This document shows, one piece after another, positions 9,069-17,987 of a stretch of 58,538 bases of DNA (positions are counted from its first letter, which is position 1; every line of letters starts with the position of its first letter). The position numbers were made by a program, and so were the translations under genes. The stretch comes from an uncultured Phycisphaerales bacterium (lineage in GTDB: Bacteria > Planctomycetota > Phycisphaerae > Phycisphaerales > SM1A02): contig CASICI010000032.1 in the NCBI GenBank assembly GCA_949373145.1, forward strand, positions 1-58,538, given 5' to 3'. The notes under the pieces were generated by a model. That model was not told where the DNA came from. It was given only the letters and a program-made list of their open reading frames with translations, and searched no databases.

Positions 9069-10442
9069 TCAGATGCCGGTCAGGACACCGTTGGAATCCC
9101 CGAAGCGGTCGGTTTCGACGCCCATGCGCTGCAGCATCGAGACGAAGAGGTTCGAAAGCGGGGTCCCCGATTCGTAGCGGACATGCCGGCCCGGATCGAG
9201 CGTACCGCCCCCACCACCGGCGAGAATCAACGGAAGATCGTCATGGTTGTGGCGGTTTCCGTCCGCGATCGCACTGCCGTAGAGGATCATCGAATTGTCC
9301 AGGAGCGTCCCACCACGTTCCTCGACCGAATCGAGCTTTTGAAGAAGGTCGAGGAGCATCTCGCTTTGAAAGTGGTTGATCGCGCGGATCTTCTCGATCA
9401 TCGCGAGGTCCCCCTTGTGGTGCGAGAGATGATGGTGGCCTTCGGAGACCCCGATCGAGGGAAACTTCCGATTGGACCCCTCGTTCGCCAGCATGAAACT
9501 CGCGACCCGTGTCTGATCGAGACGGAAGGCGAGGACGAGCATGTCGTTCATCAGACGAACATGTTCGCGGTAGTCGGTGGGCACGCCCTTCACGGGTCGA
9601 ATGGAATGAAAGGCCTCGGGATCGAACGTGGCCCGCTCGATCATCTCGATGCGTCTTTCGACCGCCCGGACGCTCTCGCGATATTCGTCCATGCGATGGC
9701 GATCCTCGACCCCCAGGGTGGCATCGAGACGGCGGGCATCGGATCGGACGAAGTCCAGTATCGAGCGACGCGTTCGCATGCGTCGGGCACGCGCGCGTTC
9801 ACTTTCCTCGGCGGGACCGAACCCGAAGAGGCGTTCGAAGACCTCGCGCGGCCGGATCTCCTTGAGGTTGGGTTGCCGACTGGTACGCCAGGAGATGTTG
9901 GCGCTGTAGGCGCACGAATATCCGGAGTCGCAGTTGCCGGACTGGAGCGCGGGTTCACATCCAAGTTCGAGAGAGGGCAGATGCGTTCGTCCACCGATCG
10001 CGTCGGCAGCCAGCTGATCGACGGAGACACCGACCTCGATGTCGCGACCGGCGGTCTTGTACGGGTGGGCTCCGGTGAGAAAGCAGGCGGCCGAGCGTGC
10101 ATGGTCCCCGGGGCCGTCACCGAGAGCCTTGGCATTGTGGTGAGCGAGGCCCGAAAGAACGCTGAACTTCTCGCGCAGAGGAGCCAGAGGAGCGAGTGAT
10201 GAGGAGAGCTGGTAGTCACGACCATCACCCGTGGGATGCCAGACTTCTGGATCCACCCCGTTGGGGATGAAGACGAAGGCCGTGCGCAGAGGCGTCGTGG
10301 CCGCGGTCGAGGCCGCGAGTGCGCTCGAACCGATCTTCGAGAGTCCGCCGGGCACCATGGCCTCGAGCCAGGGCAAGGACATCGCGGTTCCCATGCCACG
10401 AAGCATGGTCCGTCGATCGAGTTGTCGTCCTGATTTTCGCAT
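9069..10442 (-). CDS. DUF1552 Tat-exported protein
   Basis: About 457 residues, beginning with an RR signal (LDRRTMLRGMGTAMSLPWLEAM), then the DUF1552 domain covering the rest. Recognisable blocks include VFIPNGVDPEVWHPTGDG, VLSGLAHHNAKALGDGPGDHARSAACFLTG, and LPSLELGCEPALQSGNCDSGYSCAYSANISW split across two Cys pairs. The ATG at 10442 shares one base with the DUF1592 stop (TGATG) and has AGGAG nine bases upstream, so the two are translationally coupled. The function of DUF1552 is not established, but it almost always accompanies DUF1592-type proteins in Planctomycetes. The Tat signal implies a folded, possibly metal- or cofactor-containing protein. Confidence 0.9.
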   Translation of the reverse strand: MRKSGRQLDRRTMLRGMGTAMSLPWLEAMVPGGLSKIGSSALAASTAATTPLRTAFVFIPNGVDPEVWHPTGDGRDYQLSSSLAPLAPLREKFSVLSGLAHHNAKALGDGPGDHARSAACFLTGAHPYKTAGRDIEVGVSVDQLAADAIGGRTHLPSLELGCEPALQSGNCDSGYSCAYSANISWRTSRQPNLKEIRPREVFERLFGFGPAEESERARARRMRTRRSILDFVRSDARRLDATLGVEDRHRMDEYRESVRAVERRIEMIERATFDPEAFHSIRPVKGVPTDYREHVRLMNDMLVLAFRLDQTRVASFMLANEGSNRKFPSIGVSEGHHHLSHHKGDLAMIEKIRAINHFQSEMLLDLLQKLDSVEERGGTLLDNSMILYGSAIADGNRHNHDDLPLILAGGGGGTLDPGRHVRYESGTPLSNLFVSMLQRMGVETDRFGDSNGVLTGI

Positions 10443-12727
10443 CACTCGGTGCTCCTGAGATCCATCATCGCATCTGCCGAGGAGGGGCGAAACAGGAAAA
10501 GGCGACTCTCCGCGATTTCATGGACCAGGGTCCGGATCGTCGGTCTTTTCTCGAATGAAACGGTGATCTGGTCGATCACCGCGTCGTCACGCGGGTCCAG
10601 TCCACGGCCGAGGGCGTAGGTGGTGAGATGGCGGGCGAGTGAACGCATGAATTCGGAATGGATCTCACCTTGCAGCAGGGCATCTCGAATACCGGAGACG
10701 CCGTCGAGCACCGTTCCGTCGGGCAGTTCCCCGAGATCGTCGATCGGTCTTCCCAGACCATCGACGAGACGCTGACGACCCACCGCGTCGAAGGATTCCA
10801 ATGCGAAACCGAGCGCGTCCATTCGAATGTGGCAGGCGGCACAGTTGGGATCGGCGCGGTGTCGTTCGAGAAGTTCGCGCAGCGTGGCATCCGGTGCGAC
10901 CCCTCCGTCTTCCGGCAATCCGGAAATCCCCGGAGGTGGCGGTGGCGGCGCATCATCCAGCAGAGCTTCGAGCACCCACTTGCCGCGCTTGACGGGAGAG
11001 GTGCGAGTGGGATTGCTGGTGGCGAGAAGCACGCTTCCGTGACGCAGCAGTCCCGCACCATTCGAAGGTGAGTCGACCACGACCTTTCGAAAGGCGTCAC
11101 CGGTGACACCTTCGATGCCGTAATGCACGGCCAGTCGCTCGTCGAGCCAGCTCCACTCGGCATCGAGCAGGCGGTCGACGGGGAGATCATCCCGCAGGAG
11201 TTCATCGAAGAAACGTCGGGTCTCGGCATCCATCGATGACAGCAGTTCCGGATCGACCTCGGGGAAGAGCTCGGCGGCGGGAAGTTTCTGATCGAGCGTC
11301 CTGATCTGCAGCCATTGAGTGGCGAAGTGTCTGGACAGTGCCTCGCTTTTCGGCGATTCGAGCATGCGCTCGATCTGGAGCGCACGTCCGGCGGCGGTGT
11401 CGAGAGCTCCGTCACGAGCTGCCGTCATCAGTTGCGCGTCCGGCATCGTGGACCAGAGGAAGTACGACAGTCGAGAGGCGATCTCGAACCCAGTGAGCGG
11501 TCGCTCCGATGAGGTGGCTGAACGCGCCACTTCGAAGTCCTCTGGTTCGATCCGAAACAGGAAGTTGGGATGAACGAGCAACGCCGTGAGGGCGATTTCG
11601 ACCTGATTCCAGCTTCCCTCCTCCTGGCCGGCGAGGGCCATGAGTGCATCCAGTTCCCCCGGGCGTCCGTCTCTCCGCCATGCAGAGGTGAGAAGTTCGC
11701 CCAGCCAGGCTCGAAGGGCTCGAGGTGAGTCGGGCACGCCGTGCAGAGCGGCCATGCGTTTCTGGAACGAAGATGGATACGCGGCCCGGATCGGCCCGAC
11801 CAGCTCGATCCAATCAAGTGAAAGATTGCGATCACGCTCCGAGGGATCGGTCGACTCGGGAGCGAAATAGTCGTTGACGAAGGAGACGGAACACCGCGCC
11901 ACACCGGAATCGAGCGAGATCGGAATCTCGAATTCAACCGGGCGTCGGTCGGGGGCGTCCACCTCGAACCGCCCCACCACTTTGGAATCATGTCGCACCA
12001 CGAAGCGGGCATCTTCCGGACCGGCCTGATCCGCCGCACACCTCAGACGAATCAGGTAATCCCCCGAAAGCGGAACATCAAGATCGACGTCGACGCGCCC
12101 ACGTGACGAAAAGAACCAGCTCGAACCTCGGGGACGAACCTTGCCTGACCCGACCAATCGATCGCCTTCGTAGCGAACGACCTCGGAGCTGAGTTCGCCG
12201 GGACGAGGAAGTGCCTCGCGGGTGATCTTTTCGGCAAGCAGGAGATACTTCTCCAATAACAGAGGATTGACGGAGAGCACATCACCACTGTTGTCGAATC
12301 CGGAACCGATCTCATCGACCGGAAGGGACTCGAAAGGATCGAGCTGCACGCCGGTCAGATCCTGAACGGTGTTGACGTACTCGAAACGATTGAGCCGACG
12401 AGCGATGGTCGGGGGCGGTGGACCCTCGGCGAGTCCGGCCTTCATCGCATGCAGTTGCTCGATGACGGACTGAAGCGATTCGCCGGGCGGCTGATCCCAA
12501 TCGGGGGGTGGCATGTCACCGCGCTCGAGACGTGTGAGCATTCGCCAAAGGGAGTCGGGTCGATCGCCACGGTCGATGCGTTCGAGAAGAATCTCCAGGT
12601 CGAGATCCGCCTTCGCCCGGGTTCCTTGGTGACAATCCAGACACCAGTTTTCGACGAAATTCCGGAGCCGATCATCGACGCCGGAAAGGCAGAGAGTCAG
12701 GATCAGAGCGATCAAGGTCATCAACAT
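10442..12727 (-). CDS. DUF1592-type planctomycete cytochrome-like protein
   Basis: About 761 residues. A hydrophobic N-terminus (MLMTLIALILTLCLSG) precedes a heme-type CLDCH motif near residue 30. Domain order, read from characteristic blocks: DUF1587 (RRLNRFEYVNTVQDLTG), a carbohydrate-binding-like beta domain, DUF1595 (LLTSAWRRDGRPGELDALM), DUF1592 (LTGFEIASRLSYFLWSTMPD), DUF1588 (ATSNPTRTSPVKRGKWVLEALL and CAACHIRMDALGFALE, a second CxxCH) and DUF1585 (SEFMRSLARHLTTYALGR). The frame is open to 12757 with a TTG, but the ATG at 12727 starts the signal. It is probably first gene of the run 12727-6861. It likely handles electrons in the periplasm, which is inference, as the family has no proven reaction. 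Confidence 0.9.
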   Translation of the reverse strand: MLMTLIALILTLCLSGVDDRLRNFVENWCLDCHQGTRAKADLDLEILLERIDRGDRPDSLWRMLTRLERGDMPPPDWDQPPGESLQSVIEQLHAMKAGLAEGPPPPTIARRLNRFEYVNTVQDLTGVQLDPFESLPVDEIGSGFDNSGDVLSVNPLLLEKYLLLAEKITREALPRPGELSSEVVRYEGDRLVGSGKVRPRGSSWFFSSRGRVDVDLDVPLSGDYLIRLRCAADQAGPEDARFVVRHDSKVVGRFEVDAPDRRPVEFEIPISLDSGVARCSVSFVNDYFAPESTDPSERDRNLSLDWIELVGPIRAAYPSSFQKRMAALHGVPDSPRALRAWLGELLTSAWRRDGRPGELDALMALAGQEEGSWNQVEIALTALLVHPNFLFRIEPEDFEVARSATSSERPLTGFEIASRLSYFLWSTMPDAQLMTAARDGALDTAAGRALQIERMLESPKSEALSRHFATQWLQIRTLDQKLPAAELFPEVDPELLSSMDAETRRFFDELLRDDLPVDRLLDAEWSWLDERLAVHYGIEGVTGDAFRKVVVDSPSNGAGLLRHGSVLLATSNPTRTSPVKRGKWVLEALLDDAPPPPPPGISGLPEDGGVAPDATLRELLERHRADPNCAACHIRMDALGFALESFDAVGRQRLVDGLGRPIDDLGELPDGTVLDGVSGIRDALLQGEIHSEFMRSLARHLTTYALGRGLDPRDDAVIDQITVSFEKRPTIRTLVHEIAESRLFLFRPSSADAMMDLRSTE

Positions 12728-12869
12728 GAGGCTATCGGGGCATCTGAAAGGGAGCAAGAGGCCATCAAGTGGCTTTCCTTCATCGGATTCATGTCAAAAC
12801 AGTTGCCCGGAGGTGATTTTGGACAGATCATGAAGGACCCCCACCAATCGCTCGAATACATGGCAAAAG

Positions 12870-12884
12870 GTTCGAAAATCGAAC
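12870..12884. promoter_or_regulatory. Perfect 6-bp inverted repeat in divergent promoter region
   Basis: GTTCGA-AAA-TCGAAC lies 37 bases before the carboxypeptidase start, in the 194-base space between it and the divergent DUF1592 gene. It could be an operator or a small hairpin in the leader. Short palindromes of this size also occur by chance, and no regulator gene is adjacent. Confidence 0.2.
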
Positions 12885-12921
12885 GTCACCACATGAAGAG
12901 CGGCCCTAGAAAGGCACCCCC

Positions 12922-13227
12922 ATGCTTCACACAGGATGGTTCAACCGACTTCTACGCTGTCTACCGGAGGCCACCTGCGCCATCGCACTCGCCGCCACGA
13001 GTGCTGGAGCACTGGCTCAGGATGACAACGAGTCCGAAGGCCCGGATCGATTCGAAGGCCATGCCGTGGTCAGAGCGGAGATCAAGACCATCCGAGATCT
13101 GCGGACGATGTTCGCGGTCTCACCCGACTGCTGGAGTGAATCCGAGGGACTGGGAAGTCTTGACTTCCGAATTCCCCCGGATCGCATGGCCGCCCTGCAA
13201 AAGAGCGGCGTCCCTATGAGGTTCTGA
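12922..13227 (+). CDS. M14 zinc carboxypeptidase, signal and propeptide part (frameshifted)
   Basis: Encodes the N-terminus of the carboxypeptidase that continues at 13380. The ATG at 12922 has AAGG about 8 bases upstream. A Sec signal (residues 1-33, cleavage near ALAQ) is followed by a propeptide-like stretch (VRAEIKTIRDLRTMFAVSP...LDFRIPPDRMAALQKSGVP). The frame then stops. The family-typical continuation YEVLIP is found one frame over at 13215, DVQVLIDQENQ in the third frame at 13232, and PGAEAGGLAGGADFFDDF back in the 13380 frame. Two losses of one C from CCCC (near 13212 and 13229) and one gained base at about 13260-13295 would restore a single protein. Confidence 0.65.
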   Translation: MLHTGWFNRLLRCLPEATCAIALAATSAGALAQDDNESEGPDRFEGHAVVRAEIKTIRDLRTMFAVSPDCWSESEGLGSLDFRIPPDRMAALQKSGVPMRF

Positions 13228-13379
13228 TCCCGACGTCCAGGTGCTGATCGATCAGGAAAATCAGTGGCACGCGAATCCATGTCTGGATTCCCGGCGCGGA
13301 GGCCGGCGGACTCGCGGGCGGCGCGGACTTCTTCGATGATTTCAGACGGGTCGAGGAGATCAACGCCTGGTTCGATCTG

Positions 13380-15266
13380 ATGATCGATCAATACCCCACC
13401 CTGATCAGCAAGACCCAGGCCGGCACCTCCATCGAGGGTCGAGCGATCTGGGCCTACGAGATCACGGCCCCCGGAGCCGACGAGAAGCGCGGCATCTGCG
13501 TCAACGGCATGGCGCACTCCCGTGAGTGGATCTCACCGATGACGGTCTGCTGGCTGGTCAAATCCCTGACCGAGGGATACGGCACGAATGCACAGGTCAC
13601 CTCGATCATGCAGGACATCCGCTGGCACATTCTTCCCGTGATCAATCCCGATGGCTACACCTACGCCTGGGACCAGAATCGACTCTGGCGCAAGAACCGT
13701 CGCAACAACGGTGACGGCACCTTCGGGGTGGATTGGAATCGCAACTTCGATTCCAACTGGAGCGGCCCCGGCTCCAGCAGCAACACCAACTCGGACATCT
13801 ACCATGGCACCTCGGCGTTCAGCGAGCCTGAGACCCAGGCGCTTCGCGACTACATCCTGAGCCGACCGACCATTTCCGCACACGTCGACGTCCACTCCTA
13901 TTCACAGCTCATGCTCTATCCGTACGGATACGAGGAATCGGTCCCGCCCGGATCGGAAGGCACCGTCCTCGCCACCGTCGCGATCGACATGGTGGAAGCG
14001 ATCGAGAGCTACGACGGCAGGATCTACATCGCAGAACCCGCCCACGCGCTTTATGTGGCATCAGGGGTCTCTGATGACTGGTCCTACGACGCGGCCAACA
14101 CGCTTTCGTACACCCCGGAACTTCGGGATACCGGCCAGTTCGGCTTCATCCTTCCCGCGGACCAGATCGCACCGACCGGAAGCGAGATGTTCCTCGCCTT
14201 CAAGATCCTCGCCGAGTCCGTTCGTGATCGTGTCTTCGTCGTCGTGTCCGGTGGATGGCCGGAACTCGTGGATTCAGGAACGACCACCGGGATCACCGTG
14301 GACGTCGCACCGACCTGGAACCGAAACGCACAGATCACCACTGTCGAGATCATCCAACAGGACACACCAGCGGTCGCACTCAGTGACCAGGGTCTCGGGC
14401 GTTGGGCCGGCAACCTGCCCGCGTTGAACTGTGGAGAGACGATCAGCGCGACGCTGAGAATCACCGACTCTGAAGGCGACGTCTTCACCTTTCCCCAGGA
14501 CGGAAGCGTGCTCACCACCTCCGCGACGGACGTCACGGTTCTGGTCGAAGATGATCTTGAAACCGATCTGGGCTGGAACGTCGTCAACGATTCATCCCTC
14601 ACTGCGGGTGGTTGGGAACGAGGCGTGCCCAGCAACGATTCCATCTCAGTGATCGATTGCAGTGCACCCGGATTCGACAGTGACGGCAGCGGAAGTTGCT
14701 GGGTCACCGGAAACGGAAACTCGAGCTTCGGCTGTGAATTCGACATCGACGGCGGCGCCACCCAGCTGACCTCACCGGTCTATGCGGTCTCGGATGATTC
14801 GGCCTCGGTCGGATTTTCGTGGTGGTACGACAACACCAGCTCGAACAACACCGAATACGACGACGTCTTCGTGGTCGAGATCTCAGGAGACAGTGGTGCC
14901 AACTGGGTCCCGCTCTTCTCACGAAGCAACGGAAACAGCGCACAGACCGGTTGGTCGCGGGAAACCCTCCCGATCGCGGACTTCGTGTCGGTGACCAGCG
15001 GACTTCGCCTGCGCTTCACCGCGTCCGACAATGACCCCGGATCGGTGGTCGAAGCCGGTGTCGATGCGATCCGCGTCACGCTTGCCGGATGTCCCGGCGG
15101 CAATCCTGCGGACATCAACGGTGACGGATTCGTCAACGGAATCGATCTGGCCGCACTGCTCTCCAAATGGGGCACCGCCTGTGAAGGCTGTCCGGAAGAC
15201 ATCAATGGAGATGGCACGGTGCTTGGTCAGGATCTTGCAGCAGTGCTTGCGGCCTGGACGGGTTGA
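13380..15266 (+). CDS. M14-family zinc carboxypeptidase with C-terminal dockerin-like repeats
   Basis: Main part of a secreted metallocarboxypeptidase. Numbered from the ATG at 13380, zinc ligands are H46 and E49 (GMAHSREW) and H172 (HVDVHSYS), substrate-binding N120-R121 lie in VDWNRNF, and the catalytic Glu is E247 in YTPELRDTGQFGF. After the peptidase (to about residue 285) come beta-rich domains, one resembling the MAM-like region of bacterial secreted proteases (WERGVPS...GSCWVTGN), then two EF-hand-like dockerin repeats (ADINGDGFVNGIDLAALLSKWG and EDINGDGTVLGQDLAAVLAAW) ending at the stop. Dockerin-like tails are common in Phycisphaerae without obvious cohesin partners. The true N-terminus lies upstream and is disrupted by three frameshifts. 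It probably digests environmental peptides. Confidence 0.9.
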   Translation: MIDQYPTLISKTQAGTSIEGRAIWAYEITAPGADEKRGICVNGMAHSREWISPMTVCWLVKSLTEGYGTNAQVTSIMQDIRWHILPVINPDGYTYAWDQNRLWRKNRRNNGDGTFGVDWNRNFDSNWSGPGSSSNTNSDIYHGTSAFSEPETQALRDYILSRPTISAHVDVHSYSQLMLYPYGYEESVPPGSEGTVLATVAIDMVEAIESYDGRIYIAEPAHALYVASGVSDDWSYDAANTLSYTPELRDTGQFGFILPADQIAPTGSEMFLAFKILAESVRDRVFVVVSGGWPELVDSGTTTGITVDVAPTWNRNAQITTVEIIQQDTPAVALSDQGLGRWAGNLPALNCGETISATLRITDSEGDVFTFPQDGSVLTTSATDVTVLVEDDLETDLGWNVVNDSSLTAGGWERGVPSNDSISVIDCSAPGFDSDGSGSCWVTGNGNSSFGCEFDIDGGATQLTSPVYAVSDDSASVGFSWWYDNTSSNNTEYDDVFVVEISGDSGANWVPLFSRSNGNSAQTGWSRETLPIADFVSVTSGLRLRFTASDNDPGSVVEAGVDAIRVTLAGCPGGNPADINGDGFVNGIDLAALLSKWGTACEGCPEDINGDGTVLGQDLAAVLAAWTG

Positions 15267-15314
15267 TCGAACACAAGGAGACGACGACCGTGATGTTTGT
15301 GTCATACTGAAGTC

Positions 15315-17450
15315 ATGCATCATTCAATCACCTTCGCAGTTGCCTGTCTGACCACACTGAGCTCACTGGGTTCACTGAATTCCATGGCCCACGCCGAGTT
15401 GAGGCTGCCATCGATCTTCTCGGATCACATGGTGTTGCAGCGGGACATGCCGGTAAGGGTCTGGGGCTGGTCGGAGCCCGGCAGTCGCATCGCGGTGAAT
15501 CTGAAGCAGAGTACATCGGACCAAGGGAAATGGGTCGAAGCCTACGCCACCTCCGATGTCGATGGAAGATGGCATGTCGCACTGCCCGATGTCTCGGACA
15601 CCGAAGGAAGCTGGACACTGACGGTCGAGGAGTACGACGAGGCGAAGCCGAAGACTCCCATCGACACAAAGGAGGTCAAGGATGTCCTTGTGGGCGAAGT
15701 CTGGATCTGCGGTGGCCAGTCGAACATGGAATGGACCATCGACCAGGTCGGAGATTCGAACACGATTCCTCGATCCGGCATCCGGTTGATCAAGGCCCCC
15801 CATGTGCTGGCGACCGAACCACAAGACGACATCGAAGCCCGGTGGGAACTCTGCGATGAAAAGACCATCGGCAACTGGTCGGCGGTCGGCTTCTTCTTCG
15901 GTGAGACATTGAGAAATGAACTCGACGTTCCGATCGGTCTGATCTCGACCAACTGGGGCGGCACCCGGATCGAACCGTGGATCGAACGGGCCGACCTCGC
16001 GGCGCATCCGATGTTTTCCGAGAGAACCATCGCACTTCAGAATGAGATCGACGCTTACGAAACGATCAGTGACGCCGATCGCACGCTGCGACGCGACGCG
16101 ATCTCACGACAACGGGAGCGCAAGGCCACGAGCTACTGGGCGCAGATCATGGACATCGATCCCGGAGACGAGGGTGGATGGATGACTCCTGAATTCGATG
16201 ATGACGGCTGGAGCACCATGGAACTCCCGGCCGAATGGGAGAACGCCGAGCCCGGCATGAGCGATTTCGATGGCACCGTCTGGTTCAGAAAGACGGTTGA
16301 AATCCCTCGTTCCTGGCGTGGCAAGACGCTCCTGCTCGAACTCGGACGAATCGACGACTCCGATCGAACCTACGTCAATGGAGTTCTGGTCGGCAGTTCG
16401 ACGAATCTTCACGACACCATCCGCACCTACGAGATCGATCCCGAAACGATCGGCAAGGGCAGCGTGACGATCGCGGTCTGCGTCATGGACCCGCATGGTG
16501 CCGGGGGATTCACCGGGCCATCCATGATGTTCACTGTGAAGAGCGAGGACATCAAAGACTGGGCTGACCGCGAGGTGATGAGCGTGGATCTGCACGGAAC
16601 ATGGCGCTGGAAGACGGGCGTGGCGAGCACTCTCACCACGAACCTCGACGAAGAGTCGATGAGGAAACCAGGCATGACCCCCCAGTCACCGGGAACGTTG
16701 CATGATGCCATGATCGCTCCCTTCGTTCCCTACGGAGCCCGGGGTGCGATCTGGTATCAGGGTGAATCGAACTCGGAACAGGCCGAGGAGTATCGTGCAC
16801 TGCTCCCCCTTCTCATCGAATCATGGCGCGAAGACTTCGGATCACACCTCGCCTTTGGAATCGTGCAGCTGGCCGCATTCAAGCAGGCCTCGGACGATCC
16901 CGATCAGGGCGGATGGGCCGAACTCCGCGACGCGCAGCTCCATGCACACAAGACGGTCCCGGGAACGGGCCTTGCCGTCACCACGGACGTCGGAGATGCG
17001 AACGACATCCACCCTCGTAGAAAGAAACCCGTGGGAGAGCGCCTTGGATGGTGGGCGCTGCATGATGTGTACGGCAAGGAATCCTTCACTCCGAGCGGTC
17101 CGATCGCCTTGAAGGCGGTGGCGGATGGAAACAAGGTCATCGTCACCTTCGACCATGCGGAAGGAGGGCTGTTGGTTCCCACACCCGAGGGGGTTCGCGA
17201 ATCACCTCCGTTTGCCGGGGATTGGCGGGTCACCGAAGGATTCGCCCTGGCGGGTGATGACGGGGTGTTCCACTGGGCGAAAGCCCGATTCATCGGAAGT
17301 CTGAACCGGGTCGAACTGTTCTCGAATGAAGTGCCGATTCCACGTATTGTCAGCTATGGCTGGCAGGACAACCCGGTTCGTGCGAACGTCATGAATTCAG
17401 CGGGTCTTCCAGCATCACCATTCAAGATCACCGTCGAATCAAAGAACTGA
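15315..17450 (+). CDS. Sialate O-acetylesterase-like SGNH hydrolase
   Basis: About 711 residues with a Sec signal (MHHSITFAVACLTTLSSLGSL...AHA). The frame opens at 15297 but the ATG at 15315 starts the signal. The block order is typical of the family: LPSIFSDHMVLQRDMPVRVWG, catalytic Ser in GGQSNMEW (near residue 133), GAIWYQGESN (near 477) and the Asp-x-x-His pair in DANDIHP (near 561). An inserted jelly-roll segment (FRKTVEIPRSWRGKTLLLELG) divides the catalytic domain. Such enzymes remove O-acetyl groups from sialic acids or plant-type polysaccharides; the substrate here is not determinable. It lies 48 bases after the carboxypeptidase gene and 14 before the GNAT gene. Confidence 0.9.
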   Translation: MHHSITFAVACLTTLSSLGSLNSMAHAELRLPSIFSDHMVLQRDMPVRVWGWSEPGSRIAVNLKQSTSDQGKWVEAYATSDVDGRWHVALPDVSDTEGSWTLTVEEYDEAKPKTPIDTKEVKDVLVGEVWICGGQSNMEWTIDQVGDSNTIPRSGIRLIKAPHVLATEPQDDIEARWELCDEKTIGNWSAVGFFFGETLRNELDVPIGLISTNWGGTRIEPWIERADLAAHPMFSERTIALQNEIDAYETISDADRTLRRDAISRQRERKATSYWAQIMDIDPGDEGGWMTPEFDDDGWSTMELPAEWENAEPGMSDFDGTVWFRKTVEIPRSWRGKTLLLELGRIDDSDRTYVNGVLVGSSTNLHDTIRTYEIDPETIGKGSVTIAVCVMDPHGAGGFTGPSMMFTVKSEDIKDWADREVMSVDLHGTWRWKTGVASTLTTNLDEESMRKPGMTPQSPGTLHDAMIAPFVPYGARGAIWYQGESNSEQAEEYRALLPLLIESWREDFGSHLAFGIVQLAAFKQASDDPDQGGWAELRDAQLHAHKTVPGTGLAVTTDVGDANDIHPRRKKPVGERLGWWALHDVYGKESFTPSGPIALKAVADGNKVIVTFDHAEGGLLVPTPEGVRESPPFAGDWRVTEGFALAGDDGVFHWAKARFIGSLNRVELFSNEVPIPRIVSYGWQDNPVRANVMNSAGLPASPFKITVESKN

Positions 17451-17464
17451 AGGAGGATGACATC

Positions 17465-17986
17465 ATGGACGATGCGAACATCCAGAAACCGGAACTCTTC
17501 GCCATCACAGACGCCGACTGCAGAGTCGTGGCGGAGAGGCTCTCCTCCGACCCGGAAGGACTCAATGCGTCGGGACACATCGCTCCGGGAAACGTGGGTG
17601 CGATCGAGAAGGTCATGAACGAAGCGCTCGCCAGAGGCCAGAAACTGTGGCGCATCCGAGTCATGGACGATCTTTTCGGAGCGATCGTCGGGGACGATCC
17701 GTTTCAGAATGATGAACCACGGTTGTTTGTCTGGCTTGATCCGAAGCACAGAGGCAACGACCTGGGCATCAAGCTGGTCGCGGAGGCGATGAGAAAGCTC
17801 GAGGATTCAGGCCGGCAACGAGTGATCGCCACTCCTCCACGCTCGAACTATGCAGCGCTGCGGATTCTCAACGTTCTTGAGTTCACCTACATCGGTGAGA
17901 AGGATGCGAATGTTCCGGGTGAGGAACCTCGGGTGCTCTTCGAGCGAAAGCAACCCACGAAGAACGTGACGAACGGCGGACGCTGA
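17465..17986 (+). CDS. GNAT-family N-acetyltransferase
   Basis: A 173-residue cytoplasmic protein with GGAGG upstream of the ATG. The region LFVWLDPKHRGNDLGIKLVAEAMRKLEDSG matches the acetyl-CoA-binding V/I-x-x-x-x-R/Q-x-x-G-x-G/A core of GNAT proteins, and NYAALRILNVLEFTYIGE is the usual C-terminal Asn/Ala helix-strand that ends the fold. It lies 14 bases after the esterase gene, so the two are probably co-transcribed. The acceptor cannot be predicted. Only 1 base separates its stop from that of the opposing PQQ dehydrogenase gene. Confidence 0.75.
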   Translation: MDDANIQKPELFAITDADCRVVAERLSSDPEGLNASGHIAPGNVGAIEKVMNEALARGQKLWRIRVMDDLFGAIVGDDPFQNDEPRLFVWLDPKHRGNDLGIKLVAEAMRKLEDSGRQRVIATPPRSNYAALRILNVLEFTYIGEKDANVPGEEPRVLFERKQPTKNVTNGGR

Positions 17987-17987
17987 C

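Noticed and set aside
9021-10199. 392-residue open frame opposite the DUF1552 gene
   Set aside because: Antisense shadow with no family sequence.
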